64,000 nt of DNA, taken from positions 124,001 to 188,000 of the forward strand of contig CAVUPU010000001.1 in the NCBI GenBank assembly GCA_963743425.1, in the 5' to 3' direction. Of this stretch, positions 55,905-64,000 are shown one piece after another. Within the stretch, counting starts at the first letter, position 1, and the number at the start of each line of letters is the position of its first letter. The position numbers and the translations under genes are program-made. A model generated the notes under the pieces. The model was not told where the DNA came from. It was given only the letters and a program-made list of their open reading frames with translations, and searched no databases. This DNA comes from JAJVID01 sp963743425 (lineage in GTDB: Bacteria; Acidobacteriota; Blastocatellia; RBC074).

Positions 55905-56726
55905 ATGACTGACGAGACTCTAGTCATCGAGACGCCGGAACACGTCGAATTGCAGTTCGCGCTCGCCACGATCGGCAATCGCTTTCTCGCCTGCGCGGTC
56001 GACCACGTCATTCAGGTGGTTTCATTCTTGATTGTTTCGGTCATCGCGACGATTCTGAGTCCCGGGCTGCGCGCCGCCGAGAGCTCGGTCTTCAGCGTCG
56101 AGAGGGAGATCAGTCTATGGATCGAGGCCGGGGCTATGATCGTCATCTTCTTGATCTTCTTCGGATATTTCATCTTTTTCGAGACGGTCTGGAACGGCCA
56201 GACGCCGGGTAAACGGTGGCTCAAACTGCGCGTGATTCAGGAGGACGGACGCCCGATCAATTTTTTCGCCGCGTTGATACGCAACCTGATCCGACTCGCT
56301 GACATAATCGTTCCGCCGTTCTATTCGGTGGGGATCGTCTCGGTCTTCGCCAGCGCGCGCGCGAAACGGCTGGGCGATTACGTGGCGAACACCGTCGTCG
56401 TCAAAGAGCGCTCGGCTGAAGCGCCGAAATTCGACGAGGTCTTCGAGAGCGAGGTGATTGACACGGCGATGCGCCGCGTCGCTCCGCAGGTGGATTTCCA
56501 GGGCGACGTGCGCGCCGTGACCTCTTCGGAAATCCTGGGCGTCGAAAGCTTCCTCCGCCGCCGCTACGACATCCCCGAAAATCCCCGGATGTGGCTGGCG
56601 TGGCGCATTGCGATGCCGCTGCTCGAAAAGATGCGGCCTTATTACGATCCCGCGACTTTCAGCTACGAGGGTTTTCTCGAAGAGTTGCTGGCCCGGTATC
56701 GCGCGCAGATGAGATTCAGAGAGTAG
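55905..56726 (+). CDS. RDD family membrane protein
   Basis: 273 residues from ATG 55905. RDD domain with three hydrophobic segments: LATIGNRFLACAVDHVIQVV, GAMIVIFLIFFGYFIFFETV, then GQTPGKRWLKLRVIQEDG and the third. The cytoplasmic C-terminal region of about 110 residues (RRRYDIPENPRMWLAWRI) is conserved in stand-alone RDD proteins. Function unknown; some RDD proteins take part in transport or homeostasis. Confidence 0.85.
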   Translation: MTDETLVIETPEHVELQFALATIGNRFLACAVDHVIQVVSFLIVSVIATILSPGLRAAESSVFSVEREISLWIEAGAMIVIFLIFFGYFIFFETVWNGQTPGKRWLKLRVIQEDGRPINFFAALIRNLIRLADIIVPPFYSVGIVSVFASARAKRLGDYVANTVVVKERSAEAPKFDEVFESEVIDTAMRRVAPQVDFQGDVRAVTSSEILGVESFLRRRYDIPENPRMWLAWRIAMPLLEKMRPYYDPATFSYEGFLEELLARYRAQMRFRE

Positions 56727-56733
56727 TGGTCAT

Positions 56734-56806
56734 AGAAAATAGTGGGTAGTGGGCAGTGGGTAGTTTTGATCTTTTCACTGCCCACTACCCACTACCCACT
56801 GCCCAC
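56734..56806. repeat. Short-word inverted repeat (GTGGGTAGTGGGCAG family)
   Basis: AGTGGGTAGTGGGCAGTGGG left, CACTGCCCACTACCCACTAC right, between convergent RDD and DUF971 genes. Could act as a bidirectional terminator-like hairpin. Same family as 27464-27530. Confidence 0.7.
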
Positions 56807-56816
56807 TTTCATTGTT

Positions 56817-57137
56817 TCAAGACGTTGACATTTCACGCAACATCTTCAGCGTGTATATGCCGGTGTCGTGGCCGTCGCTCCAGACAATGTGATAGGCGTA
56901 TCGGCCCACGGGCGCGATGTCGGTGATACGGATGCCTGAAAACTGCTCGGGTTTTAAATTCAGACTCTGAGACGGATGATGCCCCTGACAGATTGCGCAC
57001 GAACAGGCCGCGCGCAACGCGTCGAGCCGGTGGTGGCTGGTGTGGCCGTCGTCCCACACTATCTGCAGTACTGAACCGTCATCGGTCAATTCTAAAGATT
57101 GCGGAAAAGCTTCGCTGAAATCGCGTTCTTGAGCCAT
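56817..57137 (-). CDS. DUF971 family protein
   Basis: 106 residues. LELTDDGSVLQIVWDDGHTS, LRAACSCAICQGHHPS and YHIVWSDGHDTGIYTLKML are the DUF971 (gamma-butyrobetaine hydroxylase N-terminal-like) pattern; the CSCAIC Cys cluster may bind metal. Such proteins are linked to Fe-S protein maturation in some bacteria; role here unproven. Confidence 0.88.
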   Translation of the reverse strand: MAQERDFSEAFPQSLELTDDGSVLQIVWDDGHTSHHRLDALRAACSCAICQGHHPSQSLNLKPEQFSGIRITDIAPVGRYAYHIVWSDGHDTGIYTLKMLREMSTS

Positions 57138-57248
57138 AACTTGATTGAATCAATTTACAATGAATGTTTAAATGCTCTGCCGTCTTGCGGGACATTTAAA
57201 CATCGAAGGCGGCTCGCAGCAAACTCTCAGGAGAATCGGAAGACACGA

Positions 57249-57728
57249 ATGGACATCGACCTGAAAGAACGTAAACATGGGCGCGGCGTCCTGAGGGGAG
57301 CGTTGACACTAATCCCCAATTTTCTCAAGCTGCTGTATCGGTTGTTTAAAGACCCACGCGCGCCGTTGGCTGAGAAGGCTATGCTCGCCGGGACGATCAT
57401 CTACGTCGTCTCCCCGCTCGATTTCATCCCCGATCTGATTCCGTTCATCGGCCAGGTTGACGATCTCTATCTGGTCGCGCTGGTCGTCTTGCGGTTGCTG
57501 AGCCGGACAAATGGCCAGGTTTTGCGCGAGCATTGGGATGGCGGAGGCGATCTGGCCGCGCTGGTCAGCCGTGTTGAAAGGGCTGCGCGCTATGTCCTGC
57601 CGGGAAGCATTCGACGGATTCTGCTTGGCCGTGTCGAGATCGCGCCTCAAATCGAAGGCGGATTGCTTGCGTCACCCTCCGCGCCGGACGACATCGAAGT
57701 GGAGCGAAGGATCAGAAAAAAAAATTGA
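57249..57728 (+). CDS. YkvA/DUF1232 family protein
   Basis: 159 residues from ATG 57249. LYRLFKDPRAPLAEKAMLAG followed by YVVSPLDFIPDLIPFIGQVDD is the DUF1232 signature (YkvA), a small membrane-associated domain with one amphipathic segment. Function unknown. Confidence 0.87.
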   Translation: MDIDLKERKHGRGVLRGALTLIPNFLKLLYRLFKDPRAPLAEKAMLAGTIIYVVSPLDFIPDLIPFIGQVDDLYLVALVVLRLLSRTNGQVLREHWDGGGDLAALVSRVERAARYVLPGSIRRILLGRVEIAPQIEGGLLASPSAPDDIEVERRIRKKN

Positions 57729-57809
57729 GCTTTGCTTGTGGAATCTTTCCTGGTTCGTTGAGATAATTATGCCTCGATCGACTATGTTCTAAGTAAAAAG
57801 GATAACGGG

Positions 57810-58346
57810 ATGATTGTCGCATTAGCCGGCCGTCGCGTTGACGCGCCGGACACAAAAGAAAAACGTTTTTCACCCGAAAACGCTGAGAGTGTCAAAGAGC
57901 GGATCCGCATATTCCTGCAGACTGAGAAGGCGACCGCGCTGGTCAGCGCAGCGGCTTGCGGCGCGGACATTCTGGCTCTGGAAGCCGCGGGTGAATTGGG
58001 CATTCGCCGCCGCGTCGTTCTGCCTTATGATAAAGTGACGTTCAAACATGCATCGGTCATTGACCGTCCCGGCGATTGGGGCGAACGTTACGACCGCATC
58101 ATGGCCGAAGTGGATGAGAATGGCGACCTGATCGTGGACGATTACGATCAGGATGAAGAGTCGTATTTCGCCGCGAACCACGACATTCTGGATCAGGCTG
58201 AAGAGTTGGCCGAAGAGACCGGACAACAGTTGTCCGCGGTGGTCGTGTGGAACGGCAAGGCGCGCGGCGAAGAGGACGTGACCAGGCATTTTCTGGAAGA
58301 GGCGAAACAGCGCGGCTTGAAAGTGACTGAGATCAAAACGGAGTAG
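57810..58346 (+). CDS. Rossmann-like protein, possible SLOG domain
   Basis: 178 residues. VALAGRRVDAPD then ALVSAAACGADILALEAAGE and RRRVVLPYDKVTF resemble the nucleotide-binding start of SLOG/LOG-type folds. The C-terminal half is acidic (DENGDLIVDDYDQDEESYF). SLOG proteins bind nucleotide-derived ligands in conflict systems, but no effector gene lies next to it. Its stop overlaps the convergent rluD gene by 14 bases. Confidence 0.5.
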   Translation: MIVALAGRRVDAPDTKEKRFSPENAESVKERIRIFLQTEKATALVSAAACGADILALEAAGELGIRRRVVLPYDKVTFKHASVIDRPGDWGERYDRIMAEVDENGDLIVDDYDQDEESYFAANHDILDQAEELAEETGQQLSAVVVWNGKARGEEDVTRHFLEEAKQRGLKVTEIKTE

Positions 58347-59478
58347 ATGGAATCTGTTCCATGAATGCGCGCAGCTCAGGGGGGAGCGGAGCGGTGAATC
58401 CCATCTTCTCTCCTGTCGCCGGATGCGCGAAGCCGAGTCGCGCCGCATGTAGAAAAGGCCGATCCAGCCGAGCCACCATGGCGCGCAGCTTCACGCTTTT
58501 GATTGAATTCGCCCGTCCGGCGCCGTAAGTCGAATCGGCCACGACGGGATGTTTAATGTGAGCCAGATGGACGCGGATTTGATGAGTTCGCCCGGTCTTG
58601 ATCTCCACGTCGAGCAGTGTGAATTCGTCAAAGCGTTCGACCACACGATAAAGAGTCAACGCCTGCCGTCCGTCGCGAGTGACGGCCATCTTCACGCGGT
58701 TGCGGGGGTCACGGCCAATCGGCGCTTCGATCTTCCCGGCATCCTCCGGCGGCGCCCCGTAGACCAGCGCGGTATAGCCCTTCGTAACCGATCGCGATTC
58801 GAACTGCTCGGCCAGGTTGAGATGCGCGCGATCAGTCTTCGCCACGACGATCAATCCCGAAGTGCCCACATCCAGGCGATGCACTATGCCCGGACGTGAC
58901 GATCCTCCGCGTCGCGGCGGTTGGCGTCCGATCCGATTGAGGTAATAGACCAGCCCGTTGGCCAGCGTTCCCGACGCCGCGCCCGCGCCCGGGTGCGTGA
59001 CCATTCCGGCGGGTTTGTTGACGACGATGATCTCTTCGTCTTCGTAAACGATGTCGAGCGGAATGTCTTCGGGAACCGCGTCAATGACCGGAGCGGCGGG
59101 AATCTCGCCGACTATCTCTTCGCCCGCGCTGACGCGGTGACTGGGTTTGACAGTTTTGCCGCCGACCATGATATCGCCGCCGCTGATCGCGCGCTGAATC
59201 GCCGACCGGCTCGTCTCGCTGAAGCGCGAGGCCAGGAAGAGGTCGAGGCGCTGATTTTCGGCCTCGACGGGAACCGTGATGTTAAGAGAAGGGGAGACAA
59301 GGAGAGGGGGAGACAAGGAGAAGGGGAGAACGGGAGAAACGAGATCGCCGCTCGCAATCTCATCGTCATCCCACTCAATGGGGACTGGTTGCGCGCTGCT
59401 CCCCCTCTCCTTGTCTCCTCCTCTCCTTGTCTCCCCCTCTCCTTGTCTCCCCTTCTCTCTATCTTTCTTATCAGTCAA
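58333..59478 (-). CDS. rluD: Pseudouridine synthase, RluD/RluA family
   Basis: About 381 residues from TTG 59478, whose start overlaps the stop of the small upstream ORF (TTGACTGA). S4 domain (QRLDLFLASRFSETSRSAIQ), then VNKPAGMVTHPG and the catalytic Asp in GIVHRLDVGTSGL. Modifies uridines of 23S rRNA helix 69 or similar. The first 65 residues are low-complexity (REKGRQGEGETRRGGDKERG; LVSPVLPFSLSPPLLVSPS) because the DNA there is a purine/pyrimidine inverted repeat (59284-59459). Confidence 0.9.
   Translation of the reverse strand: MTDKKDREKGRQGEGETRRGGDKERGSSAQPVPIEWDDDEIASGDLVSPVLPFSLSPPLLVSPSLNITVPVEAENQRLDLFLASRFSETSRSAIQRAISGGDIMVGGKTVKPSHRVSAGEEIVGEIPAAPVIDAVPEDIPLDIVYEDEEIIVVNKPAGMVTHPGAGAASGTLANGLVYYLNRIGRQPPRRGGSSRPGIVHRLDVGTSGLIVVAKTDRAHLNLAEQFESRSVTKGYTALVYGAPPEDAGKIEAPIGRDPRNRVKMAVTRDGRQALTLYRVVERFDEFTLLDVEIKTGRTHQIRVHLAHIKHPVVADSTYGAGRANSIKSVKLRAMVARLDRPFLHAARLGFAHPATGEKMGFTAPLPPELRAFMEQIPSTPF
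59284..59459. repeat. Purine-rich inverted repeat (GGGAGACAAGGAGAGG family) in the rluD 5' end
   Basis: Plus strand 59284-59340 is built of AGGGGAGACAAGGAGA words; 59399-59459 is built of their complements (TCTCCTTGTCTCCCC). The intervening 60 bases are unique. Both halves are translated in the rluD frame. Confidence 0.8.
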
Positions 59479-59668
59479 CGTAGAGTTCCTTCGGGTATCC
59501 CTCGATCTGCGCGCTGGTTTTGCGCGCCAGCGCGAATATGTTGTCGCCACGTTTTTCGGTCGGCAGGTTGACCTCTTTGAGCAACTCGATGATCGCCGGA
59601 TTCGAGCGCAGCCACACGTCCTCGGTTTCAAGCTCCACTACGGTGAAGCCCGCGGCGGCCAGCGCCAC
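59471..59668 (-). CDS. Small ORF between glycosyltransferase and rluD
   Basis: 65 codons from GTG 59668, overlapping the end of the glycosyltransferase by 41 bases. FTVVELETEDVWLRSNPAII and IFALARKTSAQIEGYPKELY look like real protein but match nothing recognised. Could be a gene or a piece displaced by a frame error. Its stop overlaps the rluD start. Confidence 0.4.
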   Translation of the reverse strand: MALAAAGFTVVELETEDVWLRSNPAIIELLKEVNLPTEKRGDNIFALARKTSAQIEGYPKELYVD

Positions 59669-60782
59669 TCCTCAAAACTTCGTCGTAGACCGACTGTGTT
59701 TCGCGCGCGGCTCGCTCCCAAGAAAATTTCGCGGCCTGTTTCAAGCCCTCGCGCCTGAAATGTTCGCGCGCCGTTTCGTCTCCGAGCAATTTCGCCATCG
59801 CCCCGGTCAACGCGCGGGCGTCGGTTGGAGCGTGGGTCAATCCGGCTTTGCCCACCACTTCGGGTAGGCTCGAAACGTCGCTCGTAATCACCGGCGCTCC
59901 GCAGGCCATCGCTTCCAGAGGCGGCAGTCCGAACCCCTCGTAAAACGACGGGTAGACGAACGCTTCGGCGGCGGAATAGAGCGCGGGCAGATCGGCGTCT
60001 TCAACATAGCCGGTGAAGCGGACCTGATCCTGCAACTTTAACTCTTCGACCAGCTTGAAAACATCGTCATACAGCCACCCGCGCCCGCCGCACAAGACCA
60101 ACTGCGGACGGCGCGTCGTCGTTCGCAGCAATTCGTCATAGGCGCGAAGGAGCGTCAGCAGGTTCTTCCGAGGCTCTATTGTCCCGACATAGAGCAGGTA
60201 GGGGCGGCGTATCTGATATTTGTCGAGGACGCTCTGGCAGAGGCGCCACGCCAGAGGCTTCATCCCCTCGCGCGCCGCCTCGTAAATCACCCGAATCTTT
60301 TCGGGTCTGACGCGCAACTGTTCAATGATCTCCCGCCGCGTCCATTCGCTCGGCGCAATGATCAGGCTCGCCCGTCGAACCATAATCGGCATCCGGCGTC
60401 TGCCACGTTTGACGTGCGTTTTTTCGTGCGTGTGCGATTGCGTGAAGAGCGACAGGTCATGAATCGTAACGATTGTCGGACAGGGCGCCAGGACCGGAAC
60501 GCAATAGTTCGTGCCGTGAAAAACGTCCACTCGATAAATACTCAGCAGCGAGGGCAATCCCACCAGCCACCATTTGCGAAAGATGGAGCGGACAGGGATG
60601 AATTGTTTGTTCAGGTTCTTCGGCCTGTCGCCGTTATAATCGAAATCGAATTCGATCGGAGAGAGCAGGTTGTATTGATGGTCGGGATAGGCGCGCGCCA
60701 GCCCTTCCGCAAGCGCGTCCGTATAATGCCCGACTCCTGTTTTTGTCGCAGCCAATGGGATGGCGTCAAGCGCGATTCGCAT
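59628..60782 (-). CDS. Glycosyltransferase family 4 (group 1)
   Basis: 384 residues. GT4 layout: MRIALDAIPLAATKTGVGHY, FHGTNY, VTIHDLSLF, then the donor-binding half with LLYVGTIEPRKNL and the E-x7-E motif EGFGLPPLEAMACG. Mannosyl/glucosyl-type transferase for a surface polysaccharide or glycolipid; donor and acceptor unknown. The last ten residues (AGRRGLHRSG) look non-native, so the true end may differ. Confidence 0.88.
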   Translation of the reverse strand: MRIALDAIPLAATKTGVGHYTDALAEGLARAYPDHQYNLLSPIEFDFDYNGDRPKNLNKQFIPVRSIFRKWWLVGLPSLLSIYRVDVFHGTNYCVPVLAPCPTIVTIHDLSLFTQSHTHEKTHVKRGRRRMPIMVRRASLIIAPSEWTRREIIEQLRVRPEKIRVIYEAAREGMKPLAWRLCQSVLDKYQIRRPYLLYVGTIEPRKNLLTLLRAYDELLRTTTRRPQLVLCGGRGWLYDDVFKLVEELKLQDQVRFTGYVEDADLPALYSAAEAFVYPSFYEGFGLPPLEAMACGAPVITSDVSSLPEVVGKAGLTHAPTDARALTGAMAKLLGDETAREHFRREGLKQAAKFSWERAARETQSVYDEVLRSGAGRRGLHRSGA

Positions 60783-60800
60783 AGGCCAGAGATTAGCTGT

Positions 60801-61496
60801 TCAGCGTTCGGTTTCAAAAGCCGGGAGCGTGAGGGGGCGTTCGAATTTGATTCGCAGGACCGTGCCGGGTTCGAGCTTGATGTCGTTGCCTTTGGTCACC
60901 AGCACGCCGCCGAGCACGCCCGCTCCAATGCCGCCCGCGAGTCCGCCAAGCCCAGCGCCGGCGCTGGCCGCGATTATTCCGCCGAGCGAGCCAAGCGCGC
61001 CGCCTCTGCCCGCGTTCCTGGCCGTGCGTCCGCCTGAACGTCCGCCACCGACTTTGCCTTCGTCATCCTTGGATTTCAGCTTTTCATCGTGGGCGTAATC
61101 GTCAATGGCCATAATGGTGACTGAGACCTTCTCGGTTCCGTACGACATCCGCATCGTGTCGAAGACGACGGTCATCGTTGCCTCTTTTTGCGGGCGCTTC
61201 GCGGCCTGCACCTGAGTGACGCGACCGATGAATTCAGTCCCGCGCGCGATGGCCACGCGGCCGTCCTCCCCGCGCACAGGCTCGTACAGCACGGCTGTGA
61301 CCTCATCGCCGACTTCGCTGAGTTTCGAGCTGAGCCGGGTTTGGAGTGAAAGCTTGGCCAGCTTGCCTTCGGGAATAGTGATGTTGTCCGGGTTTTTGTT
61401 CGCCTCGGGGCCTTTGTTGTCGTCCTGGGCTTTCGCGACAACGCCGAGGCCGATGAGTATCACGGCGAATAATGCGATTGAGAGCAGTCTTTTCAT
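60801..61496 (-). CDS. Secreted hypothetical protein with Gly-rich core
   Basis: 231 residues from ATG 61496 (AGGAGG upstream). Signal peptide KRLLSIALFAVILIGLGVVA. A beta-rich part (KLSLQTRLSSKLSEVGDEVT, IARGTEFIGRVTQVQAAKRP) resembles TrbI/VirB10-like or conjugal-transfer beta modules, followed by a Gly/Ala membrane-like stretch (GLGGLAGGIGAGVLGGVLV) and a final beta strand. Typical secreted protein of Acidobacteriota; function unknown. Confidence 0.65.
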   Translation of the reverse strand: MKRLLSIALFAVILIGLGVVAKAQDDNKGPEANKNPDNITIPEGKLAKLSLQTRLSSKLSEVGDEVTAVLYEPVRGEDGRVAIARGTEFIGRVTQVQAAKRPQKEATMTVVFDTMRMSYGTEKVSVTIMAIDDYAHDEKLKSKDDEGKVGGGRSGGRTARNAGRGGALGSLGGIIAASAGAGLGGLAGGIGAGVLGGVLVTKGNDIKLEPGTVLRIKFERPLTLPAFETER

Positions 61497-61552
61497 CAAT
61501 TGCCTCCTAAACGGATTTCGGAATTTTTTCTGATGTGATGACGTTCGCCACA

Positions 61553-61852
61553 CTACCAGCGTTTCTTCTGGTCGCTGCGAAAGACTTCGCTGATCTCGTG
61601 GTCACGCAGCTTCTCGCGGTCTGAACGTCTCTCCTCCAGCTCGCTTGCGCCGGAAGCGCGGCGGAGCAGCCGCAACGCCCCGTCTCTCGATTTTTTGATC
61701 TCGCGCCGCCCGTCTTCAAAAAGTATTTCGACCGCCGCGCCGCCTTCCAGCAACCGCACGACCTCGCCATAGGCGATTCCGGAGCCGAAAACGTAAGAGA
61801 CCTCATCGCCGACGCCATAGCTGATGTTTCTGGATTTGTTTGAAGCTACCAT
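61553..61852 (-). CDS. Small basic protein with SH3-like fold, hypothetical
   Basis: 99 residues from ATG 61852 (AAGGAG upstream). ISYGVGDEVSYVFGSGIAYG then EILFEDGRREIKKSRDGALR suggests an SH3/Tudor-like barrel with a charged tail. Function unknown. Same strand as the 61496 gene, 56 bases apart. Confidence 0.6.
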   Translation of the reverse strand: MVASNKSRNISYGVGDEVSYVFGSGIAYGEVVRLLEGGAAVEILFEDGRREIKKSRDGALRLLRRASGASELEERRSDREKLRDHEISEVFRSDQKKRW

Positions 61853-62028
61853 AACCGACTCTCCTTTAGGGGGTATTTCAGTACCGATTATAATGCTTCC
61901 CGTTCTTATCTGCACCAGCAGCGGCGCTATACACGTCAATAATTCCAGGTGATGTGTTGGTGACTGAAACTTCTTTTTCTCGTTCGATAATCCAGGTTTG
62001 ATATGATCCGGTGAACGGGTCTGCTTCC

Positions 62029-62748
62029 TCAGCGATAGGTCCGCAAAGACGGGTCGTCCAGGTGCGGGATTGCGTTGAACGAATCCAGCGACATCCGGTC
62101 GCGGCTGAACGTGAATTCGGTCAGCGAGCAGTTGCGCACCCTCCAGTTTATCTCTAACGCCGAACGCTCCGGCGCGTTCAAAACATTCTGCACGGCCAGC
62201 CCGATCACTCCGCCCGAAGTGAAGACGGCCACGCGGCGGCCACTGCCTTCAGCCGAAATGATCCGCTTGATGGCCGCGCGAATGCGCGATTGGAACGATC
62301 GCCACGATTCGACGCCTTCGACCTCGAACTCCCCGCCGAGCCAGACCGAGGTCACAGCCTCGAACATCTTCTGGAAATGGCGATTGCGCTCCGGCGCGTC
62401 TCTGTTCCGCTCGAAGGCCTCGGCCAACGCCCGAAAAGCGGCGTCGCGCCCGGCCAATGAGGGGATCAGATTGTTGATGATCCCGATCGAATCGTATTCA
62501 TTCAATTCCGGCAGGGTTTGAAGCTGAGGCCAGTCCAAACCCGCTTGGACGAAACCTTCTCCGGCGATTTCCGCCGTGCGCCGCTGCCGGACGAGCGCGC
62601 CCGAATAGACCTCATCGAAATTCACGCCCTGCCGAATCCAGAATTTTGCGAGAACTCGCGCCTGCTCTTCGCCCAGCGGCGAAAGCCGATCGCTATCTTT
62701 CTCGAACATGCGAGCCTGTCCGTGCCTGACTAAAACCATGTATCCCAT
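62029..62748 (-). CDS. Histidine phosphatase family protein (phosphoglycerate mutase-like)
   Basis: 239 residues. VLVRHGQA carries the catalytic His, FDEVYSGALVRQRRTAEIAG the second Arg region, and VAVFTSGGVIGLA the family's usual H-G site, here S-G-G, so the second catalytic His may be replaced. Start codon overlaps the SDR stop (TAATG), so the two are coupled. Confidence 0.85.
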   Translation of the reverse strand: MGYMVLVRHGQARMFEKDSDRLSPLGEEQARVLAKFWIRQGVNFDEVYSGALVRQRRTAEIAGEGFVQAGLDWPQLQTLPELNEYDSIGIINNLIPSLAGRDAAFRALAEAFERNRDAPERNRHFQKMFEAVTSVWLGGEFEVEGVESWRSFQSRIRAAIKRIISAEGSGRRVAVFTSGGVIGLAVQNVLNAPERSALEINWRVRNCSLTEFTFSRDRMSLDSFNAIPHLDDPSLRTYR

Positions 62749-63533
62749 TATTCCTTCGCTGAATTGATTTGGTCCTGCAACCGCCGCATGCCGCGCAACC
62801 AGCGGTCGTAATCGTTCGCCTTGCGCCGGAAATATTCGGCGACTTCCGGGTGCGGCAGGATCAGGAACTTCTCTTCGGCCAAACCCAGAACGACGGCTTC
62901 GGCGGCTTCTTCCGGTTCGATCGCGCCCTCAAGCAGGAACCCGGCGGACCCGGTGAGCGCGCCGGACATCAGCAGGTTGGTTTTCACGCCTTGCGGGCAG
63001 AGGCAGGAGACTTTGATCCCGCGGTCGCCATACGTGATCGCCAGCCATTCGGCGAAGGACACGGCGGCGTGCTTCGTCACCGAGTAAGGCGCCGACCCGA
63101 TCTGCGTCAGCAAACCCGCCGCCGACGCGGTATTGAGCAGGTAGCCTGAGCCGCGTTCGAGCATCTGCGGCAGCGCGGCGCGCGCGGCGTAGATGTGCGC
63201 CATCACGTTGATTTCCCAGATGCGCTGCCAGTCTTCTTTCGAGACTTGTTCAAAGCCCGGAATGCCGCCGATGCCCGCATTCGAGCAGAAGAGGTCAATG
63301 GGGCCGAAAGCCTCGTTGGCTTTTGCGACCAGGGTTATGATGTCGGCTTCGCCGGCGACGTCGGTTTTGACGGCCAGGCCGTTGATCTCATCCGCGACTT
63401 TCCGGGCCGCGTCGAAATCGATGTCTGAAACCACGACGCCGCGCGCCCCCTCGGCCGCGAAACGTCTGCACAGCGCGCGCCCTATGCCGTTCGCGCCGCC
63501 AGTAACGACTACAACTTTGTCTTGCAAATTCAT
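62748..63533 (-). CDS. Short-chain dehydrogenase/reductase
   Basis: 261 residues. NAD(P) motif VVVTGGANGIGRAL, D following the second strand (SDIDFDAA) hints at NAD preference, NAG motif CSNAGIGG, catalytic Ser in LLNTASAAG and YSVTKHA (Tyr-x3-Lys). Substrate unknown. Coupled to the downstream histidine phosphatase. Confidence 0.92.
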   Translation of the reverse strand: MNLQDKVVVVTGGANGIGRALCRRFAAEGARGVVVSDIDFDAARKVADEINGLAVKTDVAGEADIITLVAKANEAFGPIDLFCSNAGIGGIPGFEQVSKEDWQRIWEINVMAHIYAARAALPQMLERGSGYLLNTASAAGLLTQIGSAPYSVTKHAAVSFAEWLAITYGDRGIKVSCLCPQGVKTNLLMSGALTGSAGFLLEGAIEPEEAAEAVVLGLAEEKFLILPHPEVAEYFRRKANDYDRWLRGMRRLQDQINSAKE

Positions 63534-63587
63534 TTTGTGCTCCCTGATGATTCGCGTGGTTTAAACCGGAGCGCAGTTTAGCCGAAG

Positions 63588-63998
63588 ATGATCAGTACCG
63601 CGAGCGGTAGCGAGCGTGAATTCGTGGCAAGGGCAAGGGCAAAAACAAAGAAGTGGCGCACGATCCCTCTCAACGATGTGGCGTTCGATTTGTTGAAGGA
63701 TTTGCGCGCCAAGTGTGACGGCAAGGGCCGCGTCTTTTCGGAAAGAGGCTTGAGCGCGGAAAATGTCTGTCATCGTATCTCGAAGATTTGCGATGAGATT
63801 GGCCTGCCGCATATCACGATGCATGCGCTCCGTCATACCTTCGCCTCAACACTGGTCAGACGGGGAGATGTGAACGTGGAGCAGGTGCGAGACCTGATTT
63901 GGCATTCCGATCTGAGGATGACCCAAAGATATTCTCATCTGAATGAGAAGTCTCCGCGCAAGACGGTCAGGAAGCTGGAAAAATCGGCGGTGTCCTAA
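63588..63998 (+). pseudogene. Tyrosine recombinase (phage-type integrase), N-terminally truncated
   Basis: Only the catalytic C-terminal part remains: Lys strand (TKKWRTIPLNDVAFDLL), HALRHTFASTLV (H-x-x-R), LIWHSDLRMTQRYSHL with the His/Trp-like residue and the nucleophilic Tyr. The first catalytic Arg and the arm-binding domain are missing. The 5' end is fused to a REP palindrome half (63590-63616), which marks the breakpoint. A relic of a former mobile element. Confidence 0.8.
63590..63616. repeat. REP-like repeat half, family CAGTACCGCG (copy 5)
   Basis: GATCAGTACCGCGAGCGGTA..., identical to the left arm of copy 2 at 19212, at the truncated start of the integrase. Confidence 0.75.
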
Positions 63999-64000
63999 AC

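Overview
The window (about 57-60% GC by eye) looks like a chromosomal piece of an Acidobacteriota genome, probably class Blastocatellia. The best evidence is the pair of very large TonB-dependent receptors with an N-terminal carboxypeptidase-regulatory-like domain (Oar type), the many small secreted proteins, and the dispersed palindromic repeats. This is inference from gene style; there is no rRNA gene in the window.

Layout. 1-733: 5' part of a PhoPQ-activated pathogenicity-related (PqaA-like) protein, minus strand. 955-9191: a SWIM / DUF5691 / MoxR AAA / DUF5682 / VWA cluster, with an AbrB-PIN (VapBC-type) toxin-antitoxin pair sitting between DUF5682 and VWA. 9378-18100: metabolic and secreted genes (esterase, APC permease, C45/phospholipase-B-like lipoprotein, glutaryl-CoA dehydrogenase-like gene, broken amidase). 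18150-22765: a tRNA array of 33 genes on the plus strand, covering every amino acid except Asn, with an HNH nuclease gene embedded on the minus strand, four REP-like palindromes between tRNA genes, and an HNH gene plus a HEPN-like gene just downstream. 24462-35415: a lone tRNA-Val, then the translation genes thrS-infC-rpmI-rplT-pheS ... pheT, a ZapB-like coiled coil and zapA. pheS and pheT are separated by an antitoxin-like gene and two POTRA-type genes, one of which is destroyed by a TnpB-type insertion. 35495-41196: M28 peptidase, LPS heptosyltransferase-like gene, moaD/moaE and a LOR/SDH (ornithine cyclodeaminase-like) gene. 41711-49223: two Oar-like TonB receptors. 49761-54430: an RND efflux pump and its fusion protein. 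54594-63998: thioredoxin, RDD, DUF971, YkvA, SLOG-like, RluD, glycosyltransferase, histidine phosphatase and SDR genes, then a truncated integrase.

Most striking are the tRNAs of the array. Seven have C instead of the near-universal U at position 33. All four Leu-anticodon tRNAs have lost the long variable arm that defines bacterial tRNA-Leu. Two tRNAs with Ile anticodons (GAT, TAT) have gained a 22-nt class-II variable arm, while a third (GAT) is normal class I. Together with the embedded HNH gene this looks like an accessory, possibly mobile or defence-related, translation module.

A caution about sequence quality. At least a dozen genes, including the essential thrS and rplT, carry a net +1 frame change, often in a short G or C run. 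The simplest explanation is uncorrected single-base insertions in the assembly, so most broken genes here should not be taken as real pseudogenes. Exceptions with better support are the TnpB-interrupted POTRA gene, the truncated integrase, and possibly the amidase and the second TonB receptor.

The genome also carries several families of palindromic or short-word inverted repeats. At least four of them lie inside reading frames (DUF5682, POTRA2, waaF-like, rluD) and are translated in frame, much like the palindromic elements described in Rickettsia.
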